5,784 bases of DNA from Rubrobacter sp. (GTDB lineage: Bacteria > Actinomycetota > Rubrobacteria > Rubrobacterales > Rubrobacteraceae). Position 1 is the first letter of the stretch. Every line of letters starts with the position of its first letter. Position numbers and translations under genes: made by a program. The notes under the pieces are model-generated. The model saw only the letters and a program-made list of their open reading frames with translations. It made no database searches and was not told the origin of the DNA. Below are positions 1-5,404 of this stretch, piece after piece. The stretch covers positions 1-5,784 of the forward strand of contig JACDAR010000351.1 in the NCBI GenBank assembly GCA_013695335.1. The letters are read 5' to 3'.

Positions 1-948
1 GCAGAATATCTTCTTGCCTTTCAAGTGCTCAACGGGCGGCAGCGGCTTGTCTACGGCATAAGCGCCCTCGCCTTCCGGCACGTTGCCATGGGTCCATACC
101 CAGTATTTCATGTTGTTGATCAAGTGCCTCACGTACTTGTAGCCCCTGGCGAAATTCGTTCCATCCACGACGCCATGCGGCATCAGCTCCCTGCCACCGC
201 CCCTGTCCTGTCCGTGTACGGTTTCCCTATGTTCCTTGGCCCCGGTGAGCTCGAGAAGCTGTTCGGACGTGCCCCGATAAGCGTTCACGTCGATGTTCAT
301 GCCGGCCACGCCGCCGGCCGAAGTGAACTGCCAGAACCACGGCTCGACCCCGCCCCACGGCTTGCCCCAGCCCCAGGACTTCCTGGCCTTCCGGAAATCC
401 TGCTTGCTATTCGCGTAGAACTTCCTCGGGTTGATAGGGTCCATGTGCAGATAGTAGGCGTCCCAGGCCACGTCCGCGCCGTACTGGGAGAAATCGCCGG
501 ACGAATCGCCGCCGTTCCAGAAACCCCTGCCCGAATAGACGACTATCGGGTGATGACCAACCCTGCGCTTGACCTCCGATATGAACTTCTTGAGTTGCTT
601 GTTGCCTGGGGTCAGCGCCGGGTTCGCATAGGTCTCGAAGTCCACCATCAGGATCCTATCCTCAGGCCCGCCGACAGCCTCGATGGTGCGCAGAAAGTGA
701 TCCGCCTGCGCCTCGGCCGGCGTGTTCACGAGGAAGGCGTAGACCCCCATTACGAACCCTTCGGACTCAGCGTGGCGAAAAAACTGCTTGAACCTGCTCG
801 GAACGTAGCCCTTGCCATCCCGGTACGGACCCTCCGAAGCTTTGACCATGCAGAATTCGTACTTCTCTGCCCTGGCCCGCTCGAAGTTCAGATCACGCTG
901 GTACTCCGAGTGAACGTCGATTCCGAAGATCGGCTCTTCCCTACTCAT
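1..948 (-). CDS. GH25-family lysozyme-like protein, 3' end cut off by the window edge
   Basis: Predicted peptidoglycan-cleaving muramidase (GH25 fold), first 316 residues. Seen: residues 8-17 read FGIDVHSEYQ, the GH25 opening strand with Asp11. IMVDFETY-like sequence at 99-107 gives the family's D-x-E pair (Asp103, Glu105). VVYSGRGFW lies at 136-144, and WFWQFTS followed by MNIDVNAYRG at 204-226 is the usual closing strand. All three expected acidic residues are present, so activity is plausible. After about residue 235 there is a Gly-rich linker, then an unassigned second region (about 255-316: many aromatics, ending KGKKIFC at the edge). No signal peptide is visible, which is odd for a wall hydrolase and recalls phage endolysins. 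Start chosen for a very strong Shine-Dalgarno. It lies 164 bp downstream of ligA on the same strand. GH25 membership is confident; the C-terminal half and the export route are unknown. Confidence 0.85.
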   Translation of the reverse strand, partial: MSREEPIFGIDVHSEYQRDLNFERARAEKYEFCMVKASEGPYRDGKGYVPSRFKQFFRHAESEGFVMGVYAFLVNTPAEAQADHFLRTIEAVGGPEDRILMVDFETYANPALTPGNKQLKKFISEVKRRVGHHPIVVYSGRGFWNGGDSSGDFSQYGADVAWDAYYLHMDPINPRKFYANSKQDFRKARKSWGWGKPWGGVEPWFWQFTSAGGVAGMNIDVNAYRGTSEQLLELTGAKEHRETVHGQDRGGGRELMPHGVVDGTNFARGYKYVRHLINNMKYWVWTHGNVPEGEGAYAVDKPLPPVEHLKGKKIFC

Positions 949-951
949 CGT

Positions 952-960
952 CTCCTCCTA
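952..960 (-). promoter_or_regulatory. Strong ribosome binding site of the GH25 gene
   Basis: Read on the minus strand the site is TAGGAGGAG, ending three bases before the ATG at 948-946; the AGGAGG core is 5 bases away. This fixes the start. No convincing promoter was found in the 164-bp gap upstream (949-1112), so the gene's own promoter, or read-through from ligA, is undecided. Confidence 0.85.
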
Positions 961-1112
961 CTCGCTGCAGTAGTCGAACGTCCCCGTCGCTGCCGATTTG
1001 AGCAAAAGGCGATGAATTCGGAATGAACTCGCGCTGGCTCCACAGAAAGTGCAGGATCAAAGGCAAAATTACGGAGCCCGCGCGGTTCGCAAAGGACTTT
1101 CGCTTCGGGGTT

Positions 1113-3116
1113 CTAGGTAGAGAGCAACCCTTCGAAACCGTCTTCGTCGAGGATGGTTACCCCAGCATCCCGCGCCTTGTTCAGCTTCGAGCCTGCGCCA
1201 TCCCCGGCTACCACGTAGTCCGTGTTCGAGCTGACGGACGAGGTGAAAGTGCCGCCCGCTGCTTCTATCCTCTCCACGAAGTAGCTTCGAGGGCGGCTAA
1301 GGGTTCCTGTCACGACGACCCTCATCCCGGCCAGCGGGCCTTCGGTTGGACCGGCTGAGACGCGCTCGAAGTCGAGCCCGATCTCCATTAGCCGCTCGAT
1401 GAGCGCCTGGTTGTCTTCGAGGGAGAAATATTCGGCGACGGCGCGGGCGACGACCCCGCCGATGCCGTCAATCTCCGTGAGCTTCTCCGCCTCCACGCCG
1501 CGCAGGAGGTCTTCGCCGGAGAAGCGTTCGGCGATCAACTCGGCAGTCACCGCGCCGACGTGGCGGACGCCGAGGGCGTATAGGACGCGTGGGAATGGTT
1601 GTTCTTTGCTCCGTTCGATGGATCGGATCAGGTTTTCCGCGCTCTTCTGCCCGAGGCCTTCGAGGGGTTCGATCTGCTCGGCCTTCAGCCCGTAGATGTC
1701 TGCCACGTCCTTGATCATGCCAAGCTCGAAGAAGCGCGCCGCCATCTTCTCCCCGAACCCGTCAATATCCATCGCGCTTTTCGAAACCCAGTGGATGATG
1801 TGCTCGAGTGCTTGCGCCGGACACCGCGTGTTCACGCAACGCGTCACGGCCTCACCCTCGGGCCGCGACGCTGGCTCCCCGCAAACCGGGCACTCGGTCG
1901 GCATCTCGAAAGCGTATTCCTGGCCGGTTCGTTCCTCGGTGACGGGCCTGACTACCTGTGGGATCACATCCCCCGCCCGCTCCACGACCACCCTGTCGCC
2001 CACCAGGATGTCCTTCTCCTTGATGTAATCCTCGTTATGCAGTGTGGCGCGCGAGATCGTGACCCCGCCGATGTTCACGGGATCAAGCACCGCCTGGGGC
2101 GTCAGCGCGCCCGTGCGCCCGACGTGGACGAAGATGTTCTGCAACCTCGTGCGCCCGGCGAGCGGCTCGAACTTGTAAGCTATCGCCCAGCGTGGGGCTT
2201 TCTGCACCGAACCGAGCTGCTCCTGCTGCCCGCGCGAATCGACCTTCACCACGACGCCGTCTATCTGGTAGCCGACGCTCGTGCGCCGTTCTGCCCACCG
2301 CTCGCACGCCTCGACCACAGAGTCTATGGATTCGTGGACCTCGTAAGGATTCACCCGCAGCCCGTAATTCTTCAAGGCCGCGAGCGAAGCCGAGTGGCTC
2401 TCGTAGTCCCCGTAGCCCTCGCCGATGCCGTAGAGGAACACGGTCAGGGGACGGGCTGCTGTCATCTTCGGATCTAGCTGCCGGATCGAACCAGCCGCCA
2501 GGTTGCGCGGGTTGGCGTAGACTGGCTTCCCCTCCGCCTCCTGGCGCCGGTTCAGCTTCTCGAAATCTTCGAGACCGATGTACACCTCGCCCCGGGGTTC
2601 GAGAACTTCGGGCGCGTCGCCATCCAGCCTGTCAGGGATGGAGCGGACTGTGCGAAGGTTGTGGGTAACGTCCTCGCCGACGGCGCCGTTGCCCCTGGTC
2701 GCTCCCCTTACGAACCTGCCGTTCTCATAACGAAGCGAGATCGCCAGCCCGTCGATCTTCAGCTCGGTGACGTACCTGAGCCGGGCTTCCTCTTCGGGGC
2801 CGAGCAGACGCCGCACGCGGGCGTCCCACTCCCGCAGGTCGCCAGTCTTGCGGGCGTTGGAGAGCGAGAGCATCGGGATGGCGTGGCGAACTTCCTCGAA
2901 ACCTTCGAGCGGCTCGCCGCCGACCCTTTGTGTCGGGGAGTCAGGGGTGACGAGCTCGGGGTTCTCGGATTCCAGGGCTTCGAGTTCGTTGTAGAGAGAA
3001 TCGTACTCGGCGTCGGAGATCTCCGGCGCGTCCTCTATGTAGTAGCGGCGGCCGTGGTAGCGGACCTGTTCCCTGAGGGCTTCGATCTGTTTTCTAGTAT
3101 CTTCTATCGCGACCAT
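1113..3116 (-). CDS. ligA: NAD+-dependent DNA ligase LigA
   Basis: Seals nicks in duplex DNA (Okazaki fragments, repair) using NAD+, through a ligase-AMP intermediate; cytoplasmic and normally essential. At 667 aa it is full length for the family (about 670). Domains in order: NMN-binding Ia (about 1-65, with RRYYIEDAPEISDAEYD at 23-39); adenylation domain with the KIDG motif at 120-123 (Lys120 takes AMP), RGEVYI at 175-180 and DGVVVKVD at 286-293; OB fold (about 317-400); four-Cys zinc finger (Cys409, 412, 427, 432); helix-hairpin-helix region (about 440-575); BRCT domain (about 593-667). No key residue is missing. The frame stays open 76 codons further upstream, but that extension is low-complexity, crosses the promoter, and is not part of the family. 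The ATG at 3116 coincides with the predicted transcription start and has no Shine-Dalgarno, so a leaderless mRNA is inferred. Transcribed away from the GGDEF-like gene at 3193. Confidence 0.97.
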   Translation of the reverse strand: MVAIEDTRKQIEALREQVRYHGRRYYIEDAPEISDAEYDSLYNELEALESENPELVTPDSPTQRVGGEPLEGFEEVRHAIPMLSLSNARKTGDLREWDARVRRLLGPEEEARLRYVTELKIDGLAISLRYENGRFVRGATRGNGAVGEDVTHNLRTVRSIPDRLDGDAPEVLEPRGEVYIGLEDFEKLNRRQEAEGKPVYANPRNLAAGSIRQLDPKMTAARPLTVFLYGIGEGYGDYESHSASLAALKNYGLRVNPYEVHESIDSVVEACERWAERRTSVGYQIDGVVVKVDSRGQQEQLGSVQKAPRWAIAYKFEPLAGRTRLQNIFVHVGRTGALTPQAVLDPVNIGGVTISRATLHNEDYIKEKDILVGDRVVVERAGDVIPQVVRPVTEERTGQEYAFEMPTECPVCGEPASRPEGEAVTRCVNTRCPAQALEHIIHWVSKSAMDIDGFGEKMAARFFELGMIKDVADIYGLKAEQIEPLEGLGQKSAENLIRSIERSKEQPFPRVLYALGVRHVGAVTAELIAERFSGEDLLRGVEAEKLTEIDGIGGVVARAVAEYFSLEDNQALIERLMEIGLDFERVSAGPTEGPLAGMRVVVTGTLSRPRSYFVERIEAAGGTFTSSVSSNTDYVVAGDGAGSKLNKARDAGVTILDEDGFEGLLST

Positions 3117-3151
3117 AGAGTAATTATACGTGCGTCCCCGCAGCCTCCCAA
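3116..3151 (-). promoter_or_regulatory. Leaderless housekeeping promoter of ligA
   Basis: On the minus strand, TTGGGA (3151-3146) is followed after exactly 17 bases by a perfect TATAAT (3128-3123). Counting seven bases on from the -10 places the transcription start at 3116, the A of the ligA ATG. The bases before the ATG (ATTACTCT) offer no Shine-Dalgarno, which agrees with leaderless translation, common in actinomycetes. The -35 matches the TTGACA consensus at 4 of 6 positions. Confidence 0.75.
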
Positions 3152-3157
3152 GAGGCT
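3142..3157. repeat. Small inverted repeat over the ligA -35 box
   Basis: AGCCTC (3142-3147) and GAGGCT (3152-3157) form a perfect 6-bp inverted repeat around CCAA. It covers the ligA -35 hexamer (3146-3151) and sits between the two divergent starts. It could be a regulator's operator or chance in GC-rich DNA; nothing here decides. Confidence 0.3.
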
Positions 3158-3177
3158 CCCGGGGCGTCCTGGCATCG

Positions 3178-3183
3178 TATACT
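3178..3183 (+). promoter_or_regulatory. Probable -10 box of the 3193 GGDEF-like gene
   Basis: TATACT (5 of 6 consensus) ends nine bases before the ATG at 3193. The predicted start, near 3190, would leave a 3-base leader, consistent with the absence of a Shine-Dalgarno. No good -35 lies at 16-18 bp spacing, so the promoter is either activator-dependent or weak. Confidence 0.5.
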
Positions 3184-3192
3184 GCGTCGGCC

Positions 3193-3624
3193 ATGGAGCG
3201 CAGGCAGAGAAGAGATAATGAGCATCCCGGAAGGGACGACGAACACCCGAGGAGGGAAGAGCCGAGATCCATCAGGGACTTCGAGCGCGCCCTGGAGGAA
3301 GAGGCTTTGATTTCCACCGAGTTCGACCTTCCGTTGTGCGTCATCGTGGCGCGCGCTCAAACCAGAGTGCCCCGCGAGGCAGCGCGCCAGGTGGTCGCCG
3401 TGCTTCGGGCGGCTGATCTCGTAGCCAAGCCGGAGCCGACGGAGATCGCCGTGGCCCTCCCCAATACCGAGTTCGCCGACGCGGAAGTCGTGGAACGTCG
3501 CCTTAGCAAAACACTTCCAGGGGCTGTCACAGGCATCGCGGCCCACAGGTCGGGCGATACCGTTCAGGATCTCCTGAACCGCGCCCGCAGCGCCGTCACC
3601 AGAAAAACCCCTGATCCCGGCTAG
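3193..3624 (+). CDS. Degenerate GGDEF-domain protein (pseudo-diguanylate cyclase)
   Basis: 143 aa, soluble, with a very charged N-terminus (about 1-28, rich in Arg, Asp, Glu, His) and then a GGDEF-type fold. Seen: the entry helix DFERALEEEAL (29-39), first strand PLCVIVARAQ (47-56), LRAADLVAKP (71-80) and the strand IAVALPNT (85-92), matching the family's LR..D.vaR.GGDEFavlLP.t pattern. The end GIAAHRSGDTVQDLLNRA (114-131) matches the family's SiGvA...d....Ll..Ad. Where GGDEF should be it reads PEPTE (80-84), and the DxDxFKxxND stretch is shortened and lacks its Asp and Asn. It therefore should not make c-di-GMP; a binding or scaffold role is inference. An open GTG start exists at 3130, but the ATG at 3193 sits just after a -10 box and drops a stretch that overlaps the ligA promoter. 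The stop overlaps the stop of the convergent lipoprotein gene. Confidence 0.75.
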   Translation: MERRQRRDNEHPGRDDEHPRREEPRSIRDFERALEEEALISTEFDLPLCVIVARAQTRVPREAARQVVAVLRAADLVAKPEPTEIAVALPNTEFADAEVVERRLSKTLPGAVTGIAAHRSGDTVQDLLNRARSAVTRKTPDPG

Positions 3625-3627
3625 CCG
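3618..3627. repeat. Palindrome holding two convergent stop codons
   Basis: CGGCTAGCCG is a perfect 10-bp palindrome. Its central CTAG supplies the TAG of the plus-strand gene (3622-3624) and the TAG of the minus-strand gene (3623-3621). No U-rich tract follows in either direction, so it is not a typical intrinsic terminator. Confidence 0.7.
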
Positions 3628-4214
3628 CCAGCCTCCAGTTCACGCACGGGCCAGCCGAGTTCCCGTCCCCCCTGATCCTCCAGAAGAACCTCTTTGTCCG
3701 TGAGGTCCGCGTTCCGCACCACCGCAGCCGCGTAGGGGTACGTCAGCGCCTGCGTCACCATGGCGTCCGGTGGCGGGTCTTTCAGGTAAAGCTGGATCCC
3801 GACCCGGCCCCCGTCTGAGCGCACCGATGTTATCTCGACCGAGTATCCGCCGGTCGGCTTCTCTCCCCAGAAAGCCACCAGGTAGGTTCCTTCCCCAGCG
3901 TTCGATATCCCCACCCCAGCCGCTTGCGACAGCGCGGACGCGGACGAAGCCAGCAGCACTTGCGGGCGTGTCCGCCCCTGTCCCGGCGCCTGGGAGGCGA
4001 GTTGCTCCACGTTCATGTCTTTCATCTTTCTCTCCTGGCGTGGCTGTTCGGACGATCCAGTATTTTCGTGAGAGCTTGCGTTGCCAGGCCCGCCTGACGC
4101 GCATGAGGCGAGCATCATTGCGGAGAGCAGGATCACACCCTCGCGAACCACCACCCGCGCCAGTGAAAGGCTACGGGTTCCCAAAGTGCTCGTGCGCCGC
4201 CTCGTCAAACTCAC
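3621..4214 (-). CDS. Lipoprotein with PrcB C-terminal-type domain
   Basis: 197 aa. The N-terminus has many Arg residues, then the hydrophobic run VILLSAMMLASC; LASC is a lipobox with Cys38 as the predicted lipid-bearing residue, so the mature protein should be anchored on the outer face of the membrane. A Ser/Gly/Glu-rich linker (about 39-63) follows. The last 90 residues match the PrcB C-terminal domain: TYLVAFWGEKPTGGYSVEI at 110-128 and DPPPDAMVTQALTYPYAAA at 146-164. PrcB was described as a partner of the Treponema protease PrtP; in other bacteria its role is unknown, so protease partnership here is inference. The GTG at 4214 has GGAG seven bases upstream and overlaps the preceding 50-codon gene by 44 bp. 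An internal ATG at 4025 has a better Shine-Dalgarno and would give an unexported 134-aa form. Confidence 0.78.
   Translation of the reverse strand: MSLTRRRTSTLGTRSLSLARVVVREGVILLSAMMLASCASGGPGNASSHENTGSSEQPRQERKMKDMNVEQLASQAPGQGRTRPQVLLASSASALSQAAGVGISNAGEGTYLVAFWGEKPTGGYSVEITSVRSDGGRVGIQLYLKDPPPDAMVTQALTYPYAAAVVRNADLTDKEVLLEDQGGRELGWPVRELEAGG
4023..4036 (-). promoter_or_regulatory. Strong internal ribosome binding site and ATG inside the lipoprotein gene
   Basis: On the minus strand AGGAGA (4036-4031), GAAAG, then ATG (4025-4023), in frame with the lipoprotein at its Met64. Initiation here would leave out the signal peptide and lipobox and keep the whole PrcB-type domain. It is stronger than the site in front of the 4214 GTG. 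It may be a true second start or a by-product of a charged ERK-rich linker. Confidence 0.5.
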
Positions 4215-4323
4215 CCGAGGGCTCCCGCGTTTTCAGGGTGGAGGCTATAGTCTCACCTTCGTAGACGACGTGGCTTTCGATTGCGGTGTACGGGTTGTCC
4301 GGCTTGTGATCGGCGTCTTGCAT
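4171..4323 (-). CDS. Small acidic protein of 50 residues, unknown function
   Basis: I do not recognise this protein. It begins MQDADHKPDNPYTAIESHVV and ends HFGNP: 11 Asp/Glu against 3 Lys/Arg, four His, no membrane helix, no Cys. It looks like a soluble cytoplasmic peptide. Support for a real gene is its start: GGAGGTGA (4335-4328), nearly a full anti-16S match, sits four bases before the ATG, downstream of a -10-like TATGAT (4367-4362). Its 3' end overlaps the lipoprotein start by 44 bp in another frame, so the two are probably one transcript and possibly translationally coupled. Without relatives in other genomes it could still be only a leader ORF for the lipoprotein. Confidence 0.65.
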   Translation of the reverse strand: MQDADHKPDNPYTAIESHVVYEGETIASTLKTREPSGEFDEAAHEHFGNP

Positions 4324-4327
4324 GGTC

Positions 4328-4335
4328 TCACCTCC
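4328..4335 (-). promoter_or_regulatory. Near-perfect ribosome binding site of the 50-codon gene
   Basis: GGAGGTGA on the minus strand, with GACC between it and the ATG at 4323. It is one of the two strongest Shine-Dalgarno sites in the window and the main reason to accept this small gene. Confidence 0.8.
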
Positions 4336-4354
4336 GCTGGCGACGGTACCCGGA

Positions 4355-4373
4355 TGCGCGTATCATATCCTGC
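4355..4373. promoter_or_regulatory. Symmetric -10 region probably serving both directions
   Basis: TATCAT on the plus strand (4361-4366) and TATGAT on the minus strand (4367-4362) share five base pairs; each matches TATAAT at 5 of 6. Predicted starts are near 4373 (plus) and 4355 (minus), 18 bp apart. Rightward, the leader before the GTG at 4376 is 3 bases; leftward it is about 31 bases and holds the GGAGGTGA site. The -35 boxes are poor: TGGCGA at 4338-4343 rightward, none clear leftward. Confidence 0.5.
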
Positions 4374-4375
4374 AC

Positions 4376-4999
4376 GTGGAAGGCAGTACGAGCAACCGGC
4401 GCAACGCGCGCATCCTGAAGGCGCTCTCGCTCCTGTATCTGGGGCTCGCGGCGTTCTCGCTGCTGCTCGTCCACAGGCCATCCTACGAGCCAGGCGTGTC
4501 TTTCGTGCTCTTGTATCTGTCGGCGGTCGTCGTGATCACAGCCGCGATCGCCCTGTTGTTCTTGTCGTCTGAACAGTTCACTGGTGGATTTTGCGCCGCG
4601 GCCTACGTTTTCTTCGCGGCGTTCGTGTCGCTTGAGGTCTTCTTCTCCGGTGGGGTTTCGAGCGAACTTCACGCGCTGTACTGGCCGCTGATCCTTGCCG
4701 CCGCGTTGCACGGTTCGTGGCGGATCGGGCTCGCGTCACTCCTCTCCGTGCTCGCCGGATACGTGCTGGCGATGCTGCCCGCCATCTCGGATGGCGGTGT
4801 GGACGCCGAGGATCCTGCCCTTATGTTCTTCCGCCTCGGCGCCTTCACCCTCACCGGCCTGTTCACGATCTTCGCCGCCAGGAGCCTGACGCGCGCCGGA
4901 GCCACGGAAGAAGGATACGTGGTGGACGAGGATGGCTCGCTTTTCCTTGAGATGGTCGCCGACGAGATGGATACCCGCCAGGGGGAACGGTGGCGGTAG
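4376..4999 (+). CDS. Six-helix membrane sensor-like protein, ending at the start of a GGDEF-like domain
   Basis: 207 aa counting from the GTG. About six hydrophobic helices are visible (roughly 14-33, 42-63, 71-90, 99-113, 115-136, 150-168). The stretch VFFSGGVSSELHALYWPLIL (88-107) resembles the N-terminal membrane modules of bacterial diguanylate cyclases and histidine kinases. After the last helix comes an acidic linker and GSLFLEMVADEMDTRQ (187-202), which looks like the entry helix of a GGDEF domain. A TAG then stops the frame, and the next strand of the domain continues in the -1 frame (gene at 4990). An open ATG exists at 4322, but GTG 4376 lies 3 bases after the predicted transcription start, and the extra 18 residues are not membrane-like. 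Likely role: the sensing half of a membrane signalling protein. Specific ligand unknown. Confidence 0.7.
   Translation: MEGSTSNRRNARILKALSLLYLGLAAFSLLLVHRPSYEPGVSFVLLYLSAVVVITAAIALLFLSSEQFTGGFCAAAYVFFAAFVSLEVFFSGGVSSELHALYWPLILAAALHGSWRIGLASLLSVLAGYVLAMLPAISDGGVDAEDPALMFFRLGAFTLTGLFTIFAARSLTRAGATEEGYVVDEDGSLFLEMVADEMDTRQGERWR
4980..4985 (+). promoter_or_regulatory. AGGGGG: ribosome binding site or slippage site at the frame change
   Basis: AGGGGG ends four bases before GTG 4990, a usable Shine-Dalgarno for the downstream frame. The same five Gs (4981-4985) are where a one-base indel, or a -1 slip on the GGG codon at 4982-4984, would join the two frames. It is not a canonical X-XXY-YYZ heptamer. 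Confidence 0.55.
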
Positions 5000-5301
5000 T
5001 TCTTGTGGATCCTGGCCATGAGGTCGAGGACGTTGAGGCGCTCCTGGATCGGGTGCGCTCTCGCATCGGGGAGCCCGTGCTTCTCGGGGAAGGCCCGGTC
5101 TTCGGGGTTGTCCTCCCTGGAAATGATGAGCGGGCTGCTGGGGCCGCGATCCACCCCCACGACGCCCGCACTCCTGAAGAACTGCTGGCGGCGGCGGGAA
5201 GGGCGCTGGAGGCAGCCTTCGAGGTCGAGTCCCCGAACGCCCTGGTATTCGCCGGAAGGGATGCACCAGGCGGCGAAGGACGCTTTAGGGCAGCCCGTTG
5301 A
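4990..5301 (+). CDS. Degenerate GGDEF-like domain, possibly split from the preceding membrane protein
   Basis: 103 aa from a GTG that overlaps the preceding gene by 10 bp. The remnant of a GGDEF domain is readable: AVVLVDPGHEVEDVE (2-16) fits the first strand, where DxDxFK is expected. LLGEGPVFGVVLPGN (31-45) occupies the place of R.GGDEFavlLPgt, with EGPVF instead of GGDEF. GAAIHPHDARTPEELLAAAG (51-70) fits the SiGvA..p.d...pe.Ll..Ad segment. The domain is short (about 80 residues of a usual 160), and its entry helix is encoded in the preceding frame. No catalytic signature remains, so c-di-GMP synthesis is not expected. It could be a coupled separate protein, the tail of a frameshifted or recoded fusion, or a decaying gene. 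Confidence 0.6.
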   Translation: MAVVLVDPGHEVEDVEALLDRVRSRIGEPVLLGEGPVFGVVLPGNDERAAGAAIHPHDARTPEELLAAAGRALEAAFEVESPNALVFAGRDAPGGEGRFRAAR

Positions 5302-5348
5302 ATTAGCTGTCAGCTTTGGGTGACGGTGCATGCGAACCTCGCTAATTC
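5300..5348. repeat. Inverted repeat just after the GGDEF-like ORF
   Basis: GAATTAGC (5300-5307) and GCTAATTC (5341-5348) are perfect 8-bp inverted copies, 33 bases apart, starting inside the TGA stop. Inside, CTGTCA (5307-5312) can pair with TGACGG (5321-5326) with one wobble. As RNA this could be a branched structure ending the upstream message, but no U-run follows, so it is not a classic intrinsic terminator. Confidence 0.4.
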
Positions 5349-5404
5349 GACGCGGGAATATCGGATCTTCGCAAGGCTTCATCCTGAACTACGGGAAGGG
5401 TTGA
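5330..5404 (+). CDS. Possible 24-codon ORF, low confidence
   Basis: ATG at 5330 reads MRTSLIRRGNIGSS and ends LNYGKG at TGA 5402-5404. GGGTGA (5318-5323) six bases upstream could serve as a Shine-Dalgarno, and it falls inside the hairpin 5307-5326. The peptide is basic and unrecognised. It may be chance: an ORF this short arises easily in a gap of 244 bases. Confidence 0.2.
   Translation: MRTSLIRRGNIGSSQGFILNYGKG

Noticed and set aside
25..1026. A 333-codon open frame on the plus strand
   Set aside because: It lies antisense to the GH25 frame, which has recognisable motifs and a strong ribosome binding site. The plus frame has neither and is rich in Arg, Pro, Val and Leu, as expected of a high-GC shadow.
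1036..1078. GGCTCC/GGAGCC inverted repeat between ligA and the GH25 gene, as a possible terminator
   Set aside because: The arms are only 6 bp, 31 bases apart, and no U-run follows on the minus strand.
1599..2477. A 292-codon open frame on the plus strand within ligA
   Set aside because: Fully antisense to conserved LigA domains, with no ribosome binding site or recognisable motif.
3117..3344. N-terminal extension of ligA by 76 codons
   Set aside because: The extension is Ser/Leu/Arg low-complexity, crosses the ligA promoter and the divergent gene, and would make LigA much longer than its family.
4245..4481. A 78-codon minus-strand frame over the divergent promoter
   Set aside because: It overlaps the better-supported 50-codon gene in another frame, has no Shine-Dalgarno and shows Cys/Arg/Pro-rich shadow composition.
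4669..5382. A 237-codon open frame on the minus strand
   Set aside because: Antisense to the membrane protein and the GGDEF-like ORF; its Arg/Pro/Ser-rich composition is that of a shadow frame.
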